From Mycolicibacterium bacteremicum (lineage in GTDB: Bacteria > Actinomycetota > Actinomycetes > Mycobacteriales > Mycobacteriaceae): 64,000 bases of DNA. Of this stretch, positions 1 to 6,911 are shown piece after piece. Each line of letters opens with the position of its first letter. Within the stretch, counting starts at the first letter, position 1. The stretch is from contig NZ_CALUAE010000019.1 in NCBI RefSeq assembly GCF_943913955.1, positions 20,965 to 84,964 on the forward strand, read 5' to 3'. The notes beneath the pieces were generated by a model. That model did no database searches, was not told where the DNA came from, and saw only the letters and a program-made list of their open reading frames with translations. Position numbers and translations under genes: made by a program.

Positions 1-41
1 CTGCGTCAATTAGAGACCACATTGTGACGCACGTGCGGGTT

Positions 42-581
42 TCAGTCCCGTTCGGACAGCAGCACCATGGCCCATGCCGCAATGGTCTGCGCGTCGGTGA
101 TCTCACCGGCGCGGATCATCTGCTCGATCTGCGCGGCCGTGAACCATTCGCTGTGCATGTCCTGCTCCTCGTGCTCACGCTCGTGGGCACCCTCGTCCAG
201 GCCGGTCGCCAGGAACACCCAGCCGCGCTGGCTGCTCATCCCCGGCGCCACGTCCAGCATGCCGAGCCGCACCATCGACTCGGCCCGCAGTCCGGTTTCC
301 TCACGCAGCTCGCGGGCGGCCAGTTCCTCGGGTGCCAGATCGGCCAGATCCGGCGCGGTGCCCTGCGGGAACTCCCAGCGCCGCAAGCCGATCGGGTAGC
401 GGTACTGCTCGACGAGATGGAACCGGTCGCCGTCGCGGGCGATCACCAGGGCGTAGGTGGGTTTGTCGATGACCCCGTAGATTCCCTCGCTGCCGTCGGG
501 TCGGCGGATCGCGTCCTCGCGCACCGTCATCCAGTTGTTGCGGTACACCTCACGGCTGGACAGCCGTTCGATCCGGGCCAT
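42..581 (-). CDS. NUDIX hydrolase, ADP-ribose pyrophosphatase-like
   Basis: A 179-residue NUDIX hydrolase, probably cytosolic and cleaving a nucleoside diphosphate linked to another moiety, with ADP-ribose the likeliest substrate by family resemblance. The NUDIX helix is visible at about residues 85-98 (EELAARELREETGL), preceded by RRWEFPQG near 67-74 where the substrate loop normally lies. The REEtG glutamates that bind Mg2+ are intact. ATG at 581 is chosen because a TACTCT -10 hexamer (593 down to 588) sits six bases upstream, as in leaderless mycobacterial transcripts. The gene diverges from fadD36 with only 23 bases between start codons. The exact substrate cannot be read from the sequence. 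Confidence 0.9.
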   Translation of the reverse strand: MARIERLSSREVYRNNWMTVREDAIRRPDGSEGIYGVIDKPTYALVIARDGDRFHLVEQYRYPIGLRRWEFPQGTAPDLADLAPEELAARELREETGLRAESMVRLGMLDVAPGMSSQRGWVFLATGLDEGAHEREHEEQDMHSEWFTAAQIEQMIRAGEITDAQTIAAWAMVLLSERD

Positions 582-587
582 GGGCCA

Positions 588-597
588 AGAGTAGCCT
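588..597. promoter_or_regulatory. Divergent leaderless promoter with shared TA
   Basis: On the plus strand TAGCCT (592-597) lies seven bases before the GTG of fadD36. On the minus strand TACTCT (593 to 588) lies six bases before the ATG of the NUDIX gene. Both fit the TANNNT -10 consensus and they overlap at the same TA (592-593), so the two polymerases should compete for one site. No convincing -35 was seen on either side. Inferred from sequence only. Confidence 0.55.
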
Positions 598-604
598 CAC
601 CAGA

Positions 605-2005
605 GTGTTGCTGACCTCGCTGGACCCGGCCGCGGTCGCCGCCGGGCACGACCTGTCCGACGCCGTGCGCATCGACGGGGTGACGCTGAGCCGCAGCGAC
701 CTGGTGGGCGCGGGCACCTCCGTTGCCGAGCGGGTGGCCCGGGCACAGCGGGTCGCCATCCTGGCGACGCCGAGCGCCACCACCGTGCTGGCGGTCACCG
801 GCTGTCTGATCGCCGGCGTCCCGTTCGTCCCGGTGCCGCCCGATGTCGGTGCGACCGAACGCGCGCATCTGATCTCCGATTCCGGCGCGCAGGCGTGGCT
901 GGGGGAGCTGCCCGCCGAAACCGAAGGGCTGCCGCACATCCCGGTGCGGATGCACGCCCGGTCCTGGCACCGCTACGCCGAGCCGGCCCCGGACTCGACG
1001 GCCATCATCATGTACACCTCCGGGACCACCGGACTGCCCAAGGGGGTGAAGATCACCCGGCGGGCCATCGCGGCGGACATCGACGCACTTGCCCAGGCCT
1101 GGCAGTGGACGGCCGAGGACACCCTGGTGCACGGGTTGCCGCTGTTTCACGTGCACGGTCTGGTGCTGGGTCTGCTGGGCTCGTTGCGGATCGGAAACCG
1201 GTTCGTGCACACCGGAAAACCGTCGCCGGCCGGATATGCCGAGGCCGGTGGTTCGCTGTACTTCGGGGTGCCGACGGTGTGGTCGCGCATCGCCGCCGAC
1301 GAGGAGGCCGCGCGAGCGCTGGCCGGGGCGCGGCTGCTGGTGTCGGGCAGCGCGGCACTGCCGGTGCCGGTGTTCGACGCCCTCGTCCGCCTGACCGGGC
1401 ATGCGCCGGTGGAGCGGTACGGCAGCACCGAATCGCTGATCACCCTGAGCACCCGGGCCGACGGTGAGCGTCGTCCCGGCTGGGTGGGGTTACCGCTGGA
1501 CGGTGTGCAGACCCGCCTGGTGGACGAGGGCGGAGCGCTCGTGCCGCATGACGGCGAGACGATCGGTCAGCTGCAGATCAAGGGCCCCACCGTGTTCACC
1601 GGTTACCTGAACCGTTCGGACGCCACCGCCGAGGCCTTCGACCCGGAGGGCTGGTTCCGCACCGGTGATGTCGCGGTGATCGACGCCGACGGGATGCATC
1701 GCATCGTCGGGCGCGAGTCGGTGGACCTGATCAAATCGGGTGGGTACCGGATCGGCGCCGGTGAGATTGAGACCGTCCTGCTCGGGTACCCGGGCGTGGA
1801 CGAGGTGGCGGTCGTCGGGGTGCCGGACGCCGATCTGGGACAGCGCATCGTCGCCTTCGTCGTCGGGGATGTCGAACCGGCGCGAGTCATCGACTTTGTC
1901 GCCGAACAGCTTTCGGTGCACAAGCGGCCGCGCGAGGTGCGCATCGTGGCGAGCCTGCCGCGTAATGCGATGGGCAAGGTGCTCAAGAAGGAGCTGGCAA
2001 AGTGA
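605..2005 (+). CDS. fadD36: Fatty-acyl-CoA synthetase FadD36
   Basis: Acyl-AMP-forming CoA ligase of 466 residues, the orthologue by position and length of M. tuberculosis FadD36 (about 473 residues). It activates a carboxylic acid with ATP and then loads CoA. The P-loop motif TSGTTGLPKG is at about 138-147, the adenine-binding YGSTES near 276, the hinge GWFRTGD downstream, and the catalytic lysine in NAMGKVLKK at the C terminus. The N-terminal domain is short compared with typical FadD proteins, as in the malonyl/short-acid CoA ligase group, so a short or branched acid is possible, but the substrate is unproven. GTG at 605 is placed by the upstream -10. The stop codon overlaps a small coupled ORF leading into the VOC gene. 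Confidence 0.88.
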   Translation: MLLTSLDPAAVAAGHDLSDAVRIDGVTLSRSDLVGAGTSVAERVARAQRVAILATPSATTVLAVTGCLIAGVPFVPVPPDVGATERAHLISDSGAQAWLGELPAETEGLPHIPVRMHARSWHRYAEPAPDSTAIIMYTSGTTGLPKGVKITRRAIAADIDALAQAWQWTAEDTLVHGLPLFHVHGLVLGLLGSLRIGNRFVHTGKPSPAGYAEAGGSLYFGVPTVWSRIAADEEAARALAGARLLVSGSAALPVPVFDALVRLTGHAPVERYGSTESLITLSTRADGERRPGWVGLPLDGVQTRLVDEGGALVPHDGETIGQLQIKGPTVFTGYLNRSDATAEAFDPEGWFRTGDVAVIDADGMHRIVGRESVDLIKSGGYRIGAGEIETVLLGYPGVDEVAVVGVPDADLGQRIVAFVVGDVEPARVIDFVAEQLSVHKRPREVRIVASLPRNAMGKVLKKELAK

Positions 2006-2082
2006 GCGGGGAGACGGGCGTGAGTGAGGATCGCAGCGAGGGACGAGCGAGGGCCGGAGCGCACGCGGGAGTCGACCAGTGA
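2002..2082 (+). CDS. Coupled 26-codon micro-ORF between fadD36 and VOC gene
   Basis: A GTG overlaps the fadD36 stop (GTGA, 2002-2005). The frame stays open for 26 codons and closes with a TGA that overlaps the GTG of the next gene (GTGA, 2079-2082). The encoded peptide begins MSGETGVSEDRSEGRARAG and is Arg/Gly/Glu-rich. The DNA is a run of GAGCGAG-like words typical of dispersed mycobacterial repeats. It may serve as a translational bridge, or be a MIRU-like insert whose coding is incidental. No homologous function is recognised. Confidence 0.4.
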   Translation: MSGETGVSEDRSEGRARAGAHAGVDQ

Positions 2083-2417
2083 GTTTAAGTCTGAGCCAGA
2101 TCGCTGTCGACGCCCGGGACCCGGAAGCCCTGGCCAGGTGGTGGTCGGAAGTCCTGGGCTGGCCGCTGCGCGTCGACTCCGACGGTGACGCCTTCCTGAC
2201 CCCGCCGGCCGGCGAGGGTGCCGAACTGCTGTTCCTGGGCGTCCCCGAGGGCAAGACCGTCAAGAACCGTCTACACCTCGACTTCACCCCGGATGACCAG
2301 CAGGCCGAGGTCGACCGGGTGTTAGCGCTGGGGGGCACCCGCGTCGACATCGGGCAGGGCGAGCAGAGTTGGGTCGTGCTGGCCGACCCGGAGGGCAACG
2401 AGTTCTGCATCCTCTGA
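2079..2417 (+). CDS. VOC (glyoxalase/bleomycin resistance) family protein
   Basis: A 112-residue single-module protein of the vicinal-oxygen-chelate superfamily. It opens with an IAVDARDPEALARWWSEVLGW beta-alpha unit and closes with VVLADPEGNEFCIL, the usual glyoxalase-fold C-terminal strand with its metal-ligand glutamate. The middle (HLDFTPDD) supplies a likely histidine ligand. Such proteins act on small electrophiles or simply bind antibiotics; the substrate is unknown. GTG at 2079 is used because it overlaps the stop of the upstream micro-ORF, which implies translation coupled to fadD36. A long palindrome follows the stop codon. Confidence 0.8.
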   Translation: MSLSLSQIAVDARDPEALARWWSEVLGWPLRVDSDGDAFLTPPAGEGAELLFLGVPEGKTVKNRLHLDFTPDDQQAEVDRVLALGGTRVDIGQGEQSWVVLADPEGNEFCIL

Positions 2418-2426
2418 CGTACCCGC

Positions 2427-2483
2427 CGAACGTCGGCTTGTGTGCCAAAAATCGCGCTGTGGACGCACACAAGCCAACGTTCG
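2427..2483. terminator. Long palindrome between VOC gene and dapD
   Basis: Arms at 2427-2445 and 2465-2483 (left arm CGAACGTCGGCTTGTGTGC) pair over 19 positions with one mismatch around a 19-base loop. The element lies between two convergent gene ends, so a bidirectional terminator is the natural reading. There is no U-tract on either side, which is common for mycobacterial hairpin terminators. Confidence 0.6.
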
Positions 2484-2491
2484 CGACGACC

Positions 2492-3436
2492 TCAGTTGGC
2501 GTGCAGCGCCTCGTTGAGCGTGATGCCGGTGCCGTCGCGCTTGACGACCTCGACCGCGCCGGACACCGAGTTGCGGCGGAACAGCAGGTTGCTGGACCCG
2601 GACAGCTCCTTGGCCTTCACCGTCTTGCCGTCAGCGGTGGTGACCTTGGTGCCACCGGTGACGTACAGGCCGGCCTCGACGACGCAGTCGTCGCCGAGTG
2701 AGATGCCCACGCCGGCGTTGGCGCCCAGCAGGCAGCGCTTGCCGATCGAGATGACCTCGGTGCCGCCACCGGACAGCGTGCCCATGATCGAGGCGCCGCC
2801 GCCGATATCGGACCCGTCGTCGACCACGACGCCGGCCGAGATACGGCCCTCGACCATCGAGTTGCCCAGCGTGCCCGCGTTGAAGTTGACGAAGCCCTCG
2901 TGCATGACGGTGGTGCCGGTGGCCAGGTGGGCACCCAGGCGGACACGGTCGGCGTCGGCGATACGCACCCCGGTGGGCAGTACGTAGTCGACCATCCGCG
3001 GGAACTTGTCCACCCCGTACACCGCGACGGCACCGCGGCTGCGCAGCTTGGCGCGCACCAGTTCGAAGCCCTCGACCGCGGCCGGGCCGAAGTTGGTCCA
3101 CACCACGTTGGCCAGCAGGCCGAAGATGCCGTCGAGGTTGGCCTCGTGGGGCTTGGTCAGCCGGTGGCTGAGCAGGTGCAACCGGAGGTAGGCGTCATAG
3201 GTGTCTACGGGCTTGTCGTCGAGCGAGGCGATGCTGGTACGCACGGCCACGACCTCCACGTCACGATCGGCGTCGGGGCCGGTCAGCGCGGTGAGCGCGT
3301 CGGTCAGCTCGGCCACCGACAGACGCACGGTGCCGGTGCTTCCGTCGCCGGTCAGTTCGGGGTTGGGAAACCAGGTGTCCAGGACGGTTCCGTCGGCGGC
3401 GATGGTGGCCAGGCCGACGCCAGATGCGGCAGTCAC
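2492..3436 (-). CDS. dapD: Tetrahydrodipicolinate N-succinyltransferase DapD
   Basis: Catalyses succinyl-CoA-dependent N-succinylation of tetrahydrodipicolinate in the diaminopimelate/lysine pathway that feeds peptidoglycan. The 314-residue protein matches the actinobacterial DapD length (317 in M. tuberculosis). The C-terminal half shows the hexapeptide-repeat pattern of a left-handed beta-helix (RISAGVVVDDGSDIGGGAS, then GKRCLLGANAGVGISLGDD). It diverges from dapE, the step two enzymes later. GTG at 3436 has a TAACGT -10 (3450 to 3445) eight bases upstream. Function is assigned with confidence from family features and the dapE neighbour. Confidence 0.94.
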   Translation of the reverse strand: MTAASGVGLATIAADGTVLDTWFPNPELTGDGSTGTVRLSVAELTDALTALTGPDADRDVEVVAVRTSIASLDDKPVDTYDAYLRLHLLSHRLTKPHEANLDGIFGLLANVVWTNFGPAAVEGFELVRAKLRSRGAVAVYGVDKFPRMVDYVLPTGVRIADADRVRLGAHLATGTTVMHEGFVNFNAGTLGNSMVEGRISAGVVVDDGSDIGGGASIMGTLSGGGTEVISIGKRCLLGANAGVGISLGDDCVVEAGLYVTGGTKVTTADGKTVKAKELSGSSNLLFRRNSVSGAVEVVKRDGTGITLNEALHAN

Positions 3437-3444
3437 GTCGGCCT

Positions 3445-3462
3445 ACGTTACTGGACTAGCCT
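3445..3462. promoter_or_regulatory. Back-to-back leaderless promoters for dapD and dapE
   Basis: The minus-strand TAACGT (3450 to 3445) is eight bases from the dapD GTG. The plus-strand TAGCCT (3457-3462) is eight bases from the dapE ATG. The two -10 elements are only six bases apart, so expression of both genes is probably linked. -35 elements were not evident. Confidence 0.5.
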
Positions 3463-3470
3463 CGACGGGC

Positions 3471-4538
3471 ATGGGGCTAGACCTGCGCGCCGATCCGATC
3501 GCACTGACCGCCGCACTGGTGGACATCCCCAGCGAATCGCGCCACGAGCAGCGCATCGCCGACGAGATCGAGGCCGCGCTGCGGAAGCAGGCCCCGCACT
3601 TCGAGGTCATCCGCTCCGGCGATGCGGTACTGGCCCGCACCAACCTGGGCCGCGGATCACGGGTGCTGCTGGCCGGGCACACCGACACCGTGCCCGCCGC
3701 CGACAATGTGCCCAGCCGGCGCGAGGGTGACCTGATGTACGGCTGCGGCACCTCGGACATGAAATCGGGCGACGCGGTGTTCCTGCACCTGGCCGCGACC
3801 ATCGCCGAGCCCGCCCACGATCTGACCCTGGTGATGTACGACTGCGAGGAGATCGAGTCCAGCGCCAACGGGTTGGGTCGCATCGAGCGCGAACTGCCCG
3901 ACTGGCTTTCGGCCGATGTCGCGATCCTGGGTGAGCCGTCCGGCGGTTTCATCGAGGCGGGCTGTCAGGGCACCATCCGGATCGTGGTCAGCGCGACGGG
4001 CACCAGGGCGCACTCGGCGCGATCATGGTTGGGCGACAACGCCATTCACAAGCTCGGTCCCGTGCTCGACAGGCTGTCCGGGTACCAGGCCCGCAGTGTG
4101 GACATCGACGGCTGCGTGTACCGCGAGGGATTGTCGGCGGTGCGCATCGACGGCGGTATCGCCGGCAATGTCATCCCGGACGCGGCATCGGTGACCATCA
4201 ACTTCCGGTTCGCCCCCGACCGCAGCGTCGAGCAGGCGGTAGCCCACGTGCACGAGGTGCTCGACGGCCTCGACGTGACCTGCGAGACCACCGACGCGGC
4301 CGCCGGAGCGCTGCCGGGGCTGGCCAATCCCGCCGCGGCTGCCCTGGTCGCCGCGGCCGGGGGCCAGGTGCGCGCCAAGTACGGCTGGACCGACGTGTCC
4401 CGCTTCGCCGCCCTCGGCATCGCCGCGGTGAACTACGGTCCGGGTGACCCGAATCTGGCGCACAAGGTCGACGAGCACGTCGAGGTCGGCGCCATCACCG
4501 CGACCACCGAGACCTTGCGGGCATATTTAACCGCTTGA
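3471..4538 (+). CDS. dapE: Succinyl-diaminopimelate desuccinylase DapE
   Basis: Zinc-dependent M20 hydrolase that removes succinate from N-succinyl-LL-diaminopimelate. Metal and catalytic residues are visible: H70 and D72 in AGHTDTVP, D96 in GCGTSDMKSG, and the glutamate pair in YDCEEIE at about 126-127. The 355-residue length matches M. tuberculosis DapE (354). An open frame continues upstream into dapD, but ATG at 3471 is chosen for length, for the MGLDLRADPIALTAALVDIPS start, and for the TAGCCT -10 eight bases upstream. A dimerisation domain lies in the middle (about 180-290). The 3' end contains promoter-like DNA for the ABC-F gene. Confidence 0.94.
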   Translation: MGLDLRADPIALTAALVDIPSESRHEQRIADEIEAALRKQAPHFEVIRSGDAVLARTNLGRGSRVLLAGHTDTVPAADNVPSRREGDLMYGCGTSDMKSGDAVFLHLAATIAEPAHDLTLVMYDCEEIESSANGLGRIERELPDWLSADVAILGEPSGGFIEAGCQGTIRIVVSATGTRAHSARSWLGDNAIHKLGPVLDRLSGYQARSVDIDGCVYREGLSAVRIDGGIAGNVIPDAASVTINFRFAPDRSVEQAVAHVHEVLDGLDVTCETTDAAAGALPGLANPAAAALVAAAGGQVRAKYGWTDVSRFAALGIAAVNYGPGDPNLAHKVDEHVEVGAITATTETLRAYLTA

Positions 4539-4547
4539 CCCGATCGC

Positions 4548-4649
4548 TAACATGGTTTCCGTGCTGGGAATCGACGACATCTCCGGGTAAGACCCCGAGA
4601 TCTCTGCTGTCGTCATCCACCCTCGTCGTTTCTTCTGGGGAGTTCCCGC
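4548..4649 (+). promoter_or_regulatory. Leader/attenuator of the ABC-F gene
   Basis: A TAACAT -10 (4548-4553) would start transcription at about 4560-4561, on the GTG of a short leader ORF. Just past its stop, CCCCGAGA (4593-4600) can pair with UCUGGGG (4634-4640), which contains the Shine-Dalgarno GGGGAG (4637-4642) seven bases before the ABC-F ATG. A ribosome stalled at the end of the leader would cover the CCCC strand and free the ribosome-binding site. This is the standard layout of antibiotic-induced translational attenuation. AT-rich ATATTTAA and CTTGACC upstream also resemble a WhiB7-type promoter, but their spacing to a -10 is not right. Confidence 0.55.
4561..4590 (+). CDS. Leader peptide of ABC-F gene (MLGIDDISG)
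   Basis: Nine codons GTG...GGG then TAA, peptide MLGIDDISG. An in-frame ATG at 4552 would give MVSVLGIDDISG, but it has no ribosome-binding site and overlaps the proposed -10. Translation from the 5' end of a leaderless transcript at GTG 4561 is therefore preferred. The stop codon lies three bases before the CCCC strand proposed to mask the ABC-F Shine-Dalgarno. The function, sensing of stalled ribosomes, is inferred. Confidence 0.45.
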   Translation: MLGIDDISG

Positions 4650-6239
4650 ATGTCTATTGTCTGTTCCCATCTTTCGTTCAGTTGGCCCGATGACACCGAG
4701 GTCTTCGCGGACCTGTCGTGTTCGTTCCCGCGCGGCCGCACCGGTCTGGTGGCGCCCAACGGGGCCGGTAAGAGCACCCTGCTGCGGCTGATCGCCGGCG
4801 ACCTGACCCCGACGGCGGGCACCGTGTCGGTCGACGGCGTCCTGGGCTACCTGCCGCAGAATCTGCCGTTCTTGGCCCGGCACACGGTGTCCGACGTGCT
4901 GGGGGTGACGCCGGTGGTGGCGGCCCTCGATGCGCTGGCCGCCGGGGATGCCGGCGAGGAAGTGTTCGCCGCGATCGGCGACGACTGGGACATCCAGGAG
5001 CGGTCCCGTGCCCAGCTGGACCGGCTGGGCCTGCAAGATCTGGAATTGGACCGTCCGCTCTCGACGCTGTCGGGTGGGCAGGTGGTCTCGCTCGGCCTGA
5101 CCGCGCAGCTGCTGCGCAAGCCCGATGTGCTGCTGCTCGACGAGCCCACCAACAACCTGGATGCCGATGCGCGGCAACGGCTTTACCAGATCATCGATGA
5201 TTTCGGCGGCTGTCTGCTGGTGGTGAGTCACGACCGGGTGTTGCTGGACCGGATGGACGGCATCGCCGAACTGCGGGCCGGCGAGGTGTCCCTCTTCGGC
5301 GGCGGATTCACCGACTACCAGGCTGCGGTACAGGCGGCACAGGTGCTGGCCGAGAGCAACATCCGCAATGCCGAGCAGGAACTCAAACGGCACAGGCAGC
5401 AGATGCAGCAGGCGCGTGAACGCGCCGACAAGCGCGCGTCGACCGCCAAGCGCAACCTCAAGGACGCGGGTCTACCGAAAATCGTTGCGGGAAAGATGAA
5501 ACGGGACGCCCAGCAGTCCGCGGCCCGCGCCGATGAAGTGCACGCCCGGCGGGTCGGTGACGCCCGCGACCGGCTCGATGATGCCGAGCGGGCCCTGCGC
5601 GACGACGATCTGCTGGCGCTGGACCTGCCCGACACCGAGGTGCCGGCCGGCCGGGTCCTGTTCAGCGGGTCGGGTTTGTCGGCACGGGTTTTCGCCGATG
5701 TGGACCTGGATATCCGGGGGCCGGAGCGGATCGCGCTGACCGGTGGAAACGGGGTGGGTAAGTCGACGCTGCTGCGGATCATCGCCGGTGACCTGCAACC
5801 CGATGCCGGTGATGTGCAGCGCGGCGAGGGCCGCATCGCATACCTGTCGCAGCGTCTCGATCTGCTCGACGAGCGGATGTCGGTGGCCGACAGCCTGGCG
5901 GCCTACGCGCCCGGTCTGTCGATCACCCGGCGCCGACACCTGTTGGCGCAGTTCCTATTCCAGGGTGACCGCGTCGACCTGCCGATCGCGGCGCTGTCCG
6001 GCGGGGAACGGTTGCGGGCCACCCTGGCCTGTGTGCTGTTCGCCGAGCCGGCCCCGCAGCTGCTGCTGCTCGACGAGCCGACCAACAATCTCGACCTGGC
6101 CAGCGTCGCGCAGTTGGAGTCGGCGCTCAACGCTTATCGGGGTGCCTTCGTCGTCGTCAGCCACGACCGCAGCTTCCTGGACAATATCGGGATCGGACGA
6201 CGGTTGCGGCTGGCCGACGGGGTGCTGGAGAGGATTTAG
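4650..6239 (+). CDS. ABC-F family ATPase, probable ribosome-protection resistance factor
   Basis: A 529-residue cytosolic protein with two ABC ATPase domains and no membrane segments, the ABC-F plan. Domain 1 has a Walker A at about 35-43 (APNGAGKST), signature LSGGQ at 140-144 and Walker B LLLLDEPTNNLD at 160-171. Domain 2 has GGNGVGKST near 364, LSGGERLRATL and a second LLLLDEPTNNLD. Between them is a long charged helical linker (about 225-315, rich in K/R/E/A), the part that reaches the peptidyl-transferase centre in resistance ABC-Fs. A leader peptide with a masked ribosome-binding site argues for antibiotic induction. Housekeeping EttA-type roles are possible but less likely given the leader. 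Which drug class is protected cannot be told. Confidence 0.85.
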   Translation: MSIVCSHLSFSWPDDTEVFADLSCSFPRGRTGLVAPNGAGKSTLLRLIAGDLTPTAGTVSVDGVLGYLPQNLPFLARHTVSDVLGVTPVVAALDALAAGDAGEEVFAAIGDDWDIQERSRAQLDRLGLQDLELDRPLSTLSGGQVVSLGLTAQLLRKPDVLLLDEPTNNLDADARQRLYQIIDDFGGCLLVVSHDRVLLDRMDGIAELRAGEVSLFGGGFTDYQAAVQAAQVLAESNIRNAEQELKRHRQQMQQARERADKRASTAKRNLKDAGLPKIVAGKMKRDAQQSAARADEVHARRVGDARDRLDDAERALRDDDLLALDLPDTEVPAGRVLFSGSGLSARVFADVDLDIRGPERIALTGGNGVGKSTLLRIIAGDLQPDAGDVQRGEGRIAYLSQRLDLLDERMSVADSLAAYAPGLSITRRRHLLAQFLFQGDRVDLPIAALSGGERLRATLACVLFAEPAPQLLLLDEPTNNLDLASVAQLESALNAYRGAFVVVSHDRSFLDNIGIGRRLRLADGVLERI

Positions 6240-6820
6240 CGCAGAGTCGCCTTCAGCGCATCGGCGTAGCCGGCGGGGGAGACGTCACCGAGCAGGAGCC
6301 GTTGCAGCATGTAGCCGGGGACCAGGCTGAAGTAGGCGGATCCGGCGGCCGCGGGGTCGGTGCCGGCGGGCAGCAGACCGGCCTCGGCGGCGCGCCGGGC
6401 GTACGTGACGAACAATGCCCGGATCTGGCCGTACCCGTCACCGGCCAGCCGGGCCAGGTTTTCGTCGCGCAGTGCCTCGCCCCACACCTGGACGGCCATT
6501 CGCAGCGGATCGTCATGATCGCCGGGGTCGATGGCGGCAACGACACCGTGGACGGCATCGGCGGGCGTCGGTACCGGATCGGCGAGCAGGACGCCCTGCA
6601 GTTGGGCGTGCGCGCCGGCCAGCACCCGTTCGGCGACGGCGGCCACCAACTCGTTCTTACCGCGGAAGTAGCGGTACACCGCACCTGCAGACAGGTCGGA
6701 CTCCTTCAGTACGTCCTGCATGGTGGTCGCGTGAAAGCCCTGCCGGGCGAAGCGTCGAGTGGCGGCGTCGAGTATCTGGGCGCGGCGGGCGTCGAGGTGT
6801 TCCTGCGAGACCTTCGGCAT
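6236..6820 (-). CDS. TetR-family repressor
   Basis: A 194-residue TetR regulator. The N-terminal helix-turn-helix is clear: ILDAATRRFARQGFHATTMQ, then DLSAGAVYRYFRGKNELV (about 15-58). The remainder is the variable all-helical ligand/dimer domain. It diverges from the NAD-binding oxidoreductase at 6912, and a palindromic GAACGTTC lies between them, so autorepression plus control of that gene is the likely circuit. ATG at 6820 has TAGATT (6832 to 6827) six bases upstream, a leaderless start. Its 3' end overlaps the ABC-F stop by four bases. The ligand is unknown. Confidence 0.88.
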   Translation of the reverse strand: MPKVSQEHLDARRAQILDAATRRFARQGFHATTMQDVLKESDLSAGAVYRYFRGKNELVAAVAERVLAGAHAQLQGVLLADPVPTPADAVHGVVAAIDPGDHDDPLRMAVQVWGEALRDENLARLAGDGYGQIRALFVTYARRAAEAGLLPAGTDPAAAGSAYFSLVPGYMLQRLLLGDVSPAGYADALKATLR

Positions 6821-6826
6821 ATCAGC

Positions 6827-6878
6827 AATCTAAAGCGAACGTTCGTTCTTGACAATCGACCGGCGGCCGTCGTTAATA
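6827..6878. promoter_or_regulatory. Divergent promoter region and palindromic operator of the tetR/oxidoreductase pair
   Basis: The minus-strand tetR -10 TAGATT (6832 to 6827), the palindrome GAACGTTC (6837-6844, flanked by CGAA/TTCG-like half-sites), and a strong plus-strand promoter TTGACA (6849-6854) with an 18-base spacer to TTAATA (6873-6878) follow one another. A repressor on the palindrome would abut both promoters. A further ATTCGTT half-site lies near 6887-6893. Confidence 0.6.
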
Positions 6879-6911
6879 GAAGGAGCATTCGTTTTTTATG
6901 AGGAGCCGAAG

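Noticed and set aside
1..41. End of a gene at the left edge
   Set aside because: The first 41 bases contain no frame that can be assigned, so nothing is called.
4535..4563. WhiB7-type promoter with TTGACC as -35 for the ABC-F leader
   Set aside because: There is no -10 at 16-19 bases from TTGACC; the good TAACAT lies only seven bases away. AT-rich DNA upstream keeps WhiB7 control possible but not supported.
4542..4600. A tRNA or small structured RNA just before the ABC-F gene
   Set aside because: No cloverleaf or T-loop. The structure is explained by a leader ORF and a masked ribosome-binding site.
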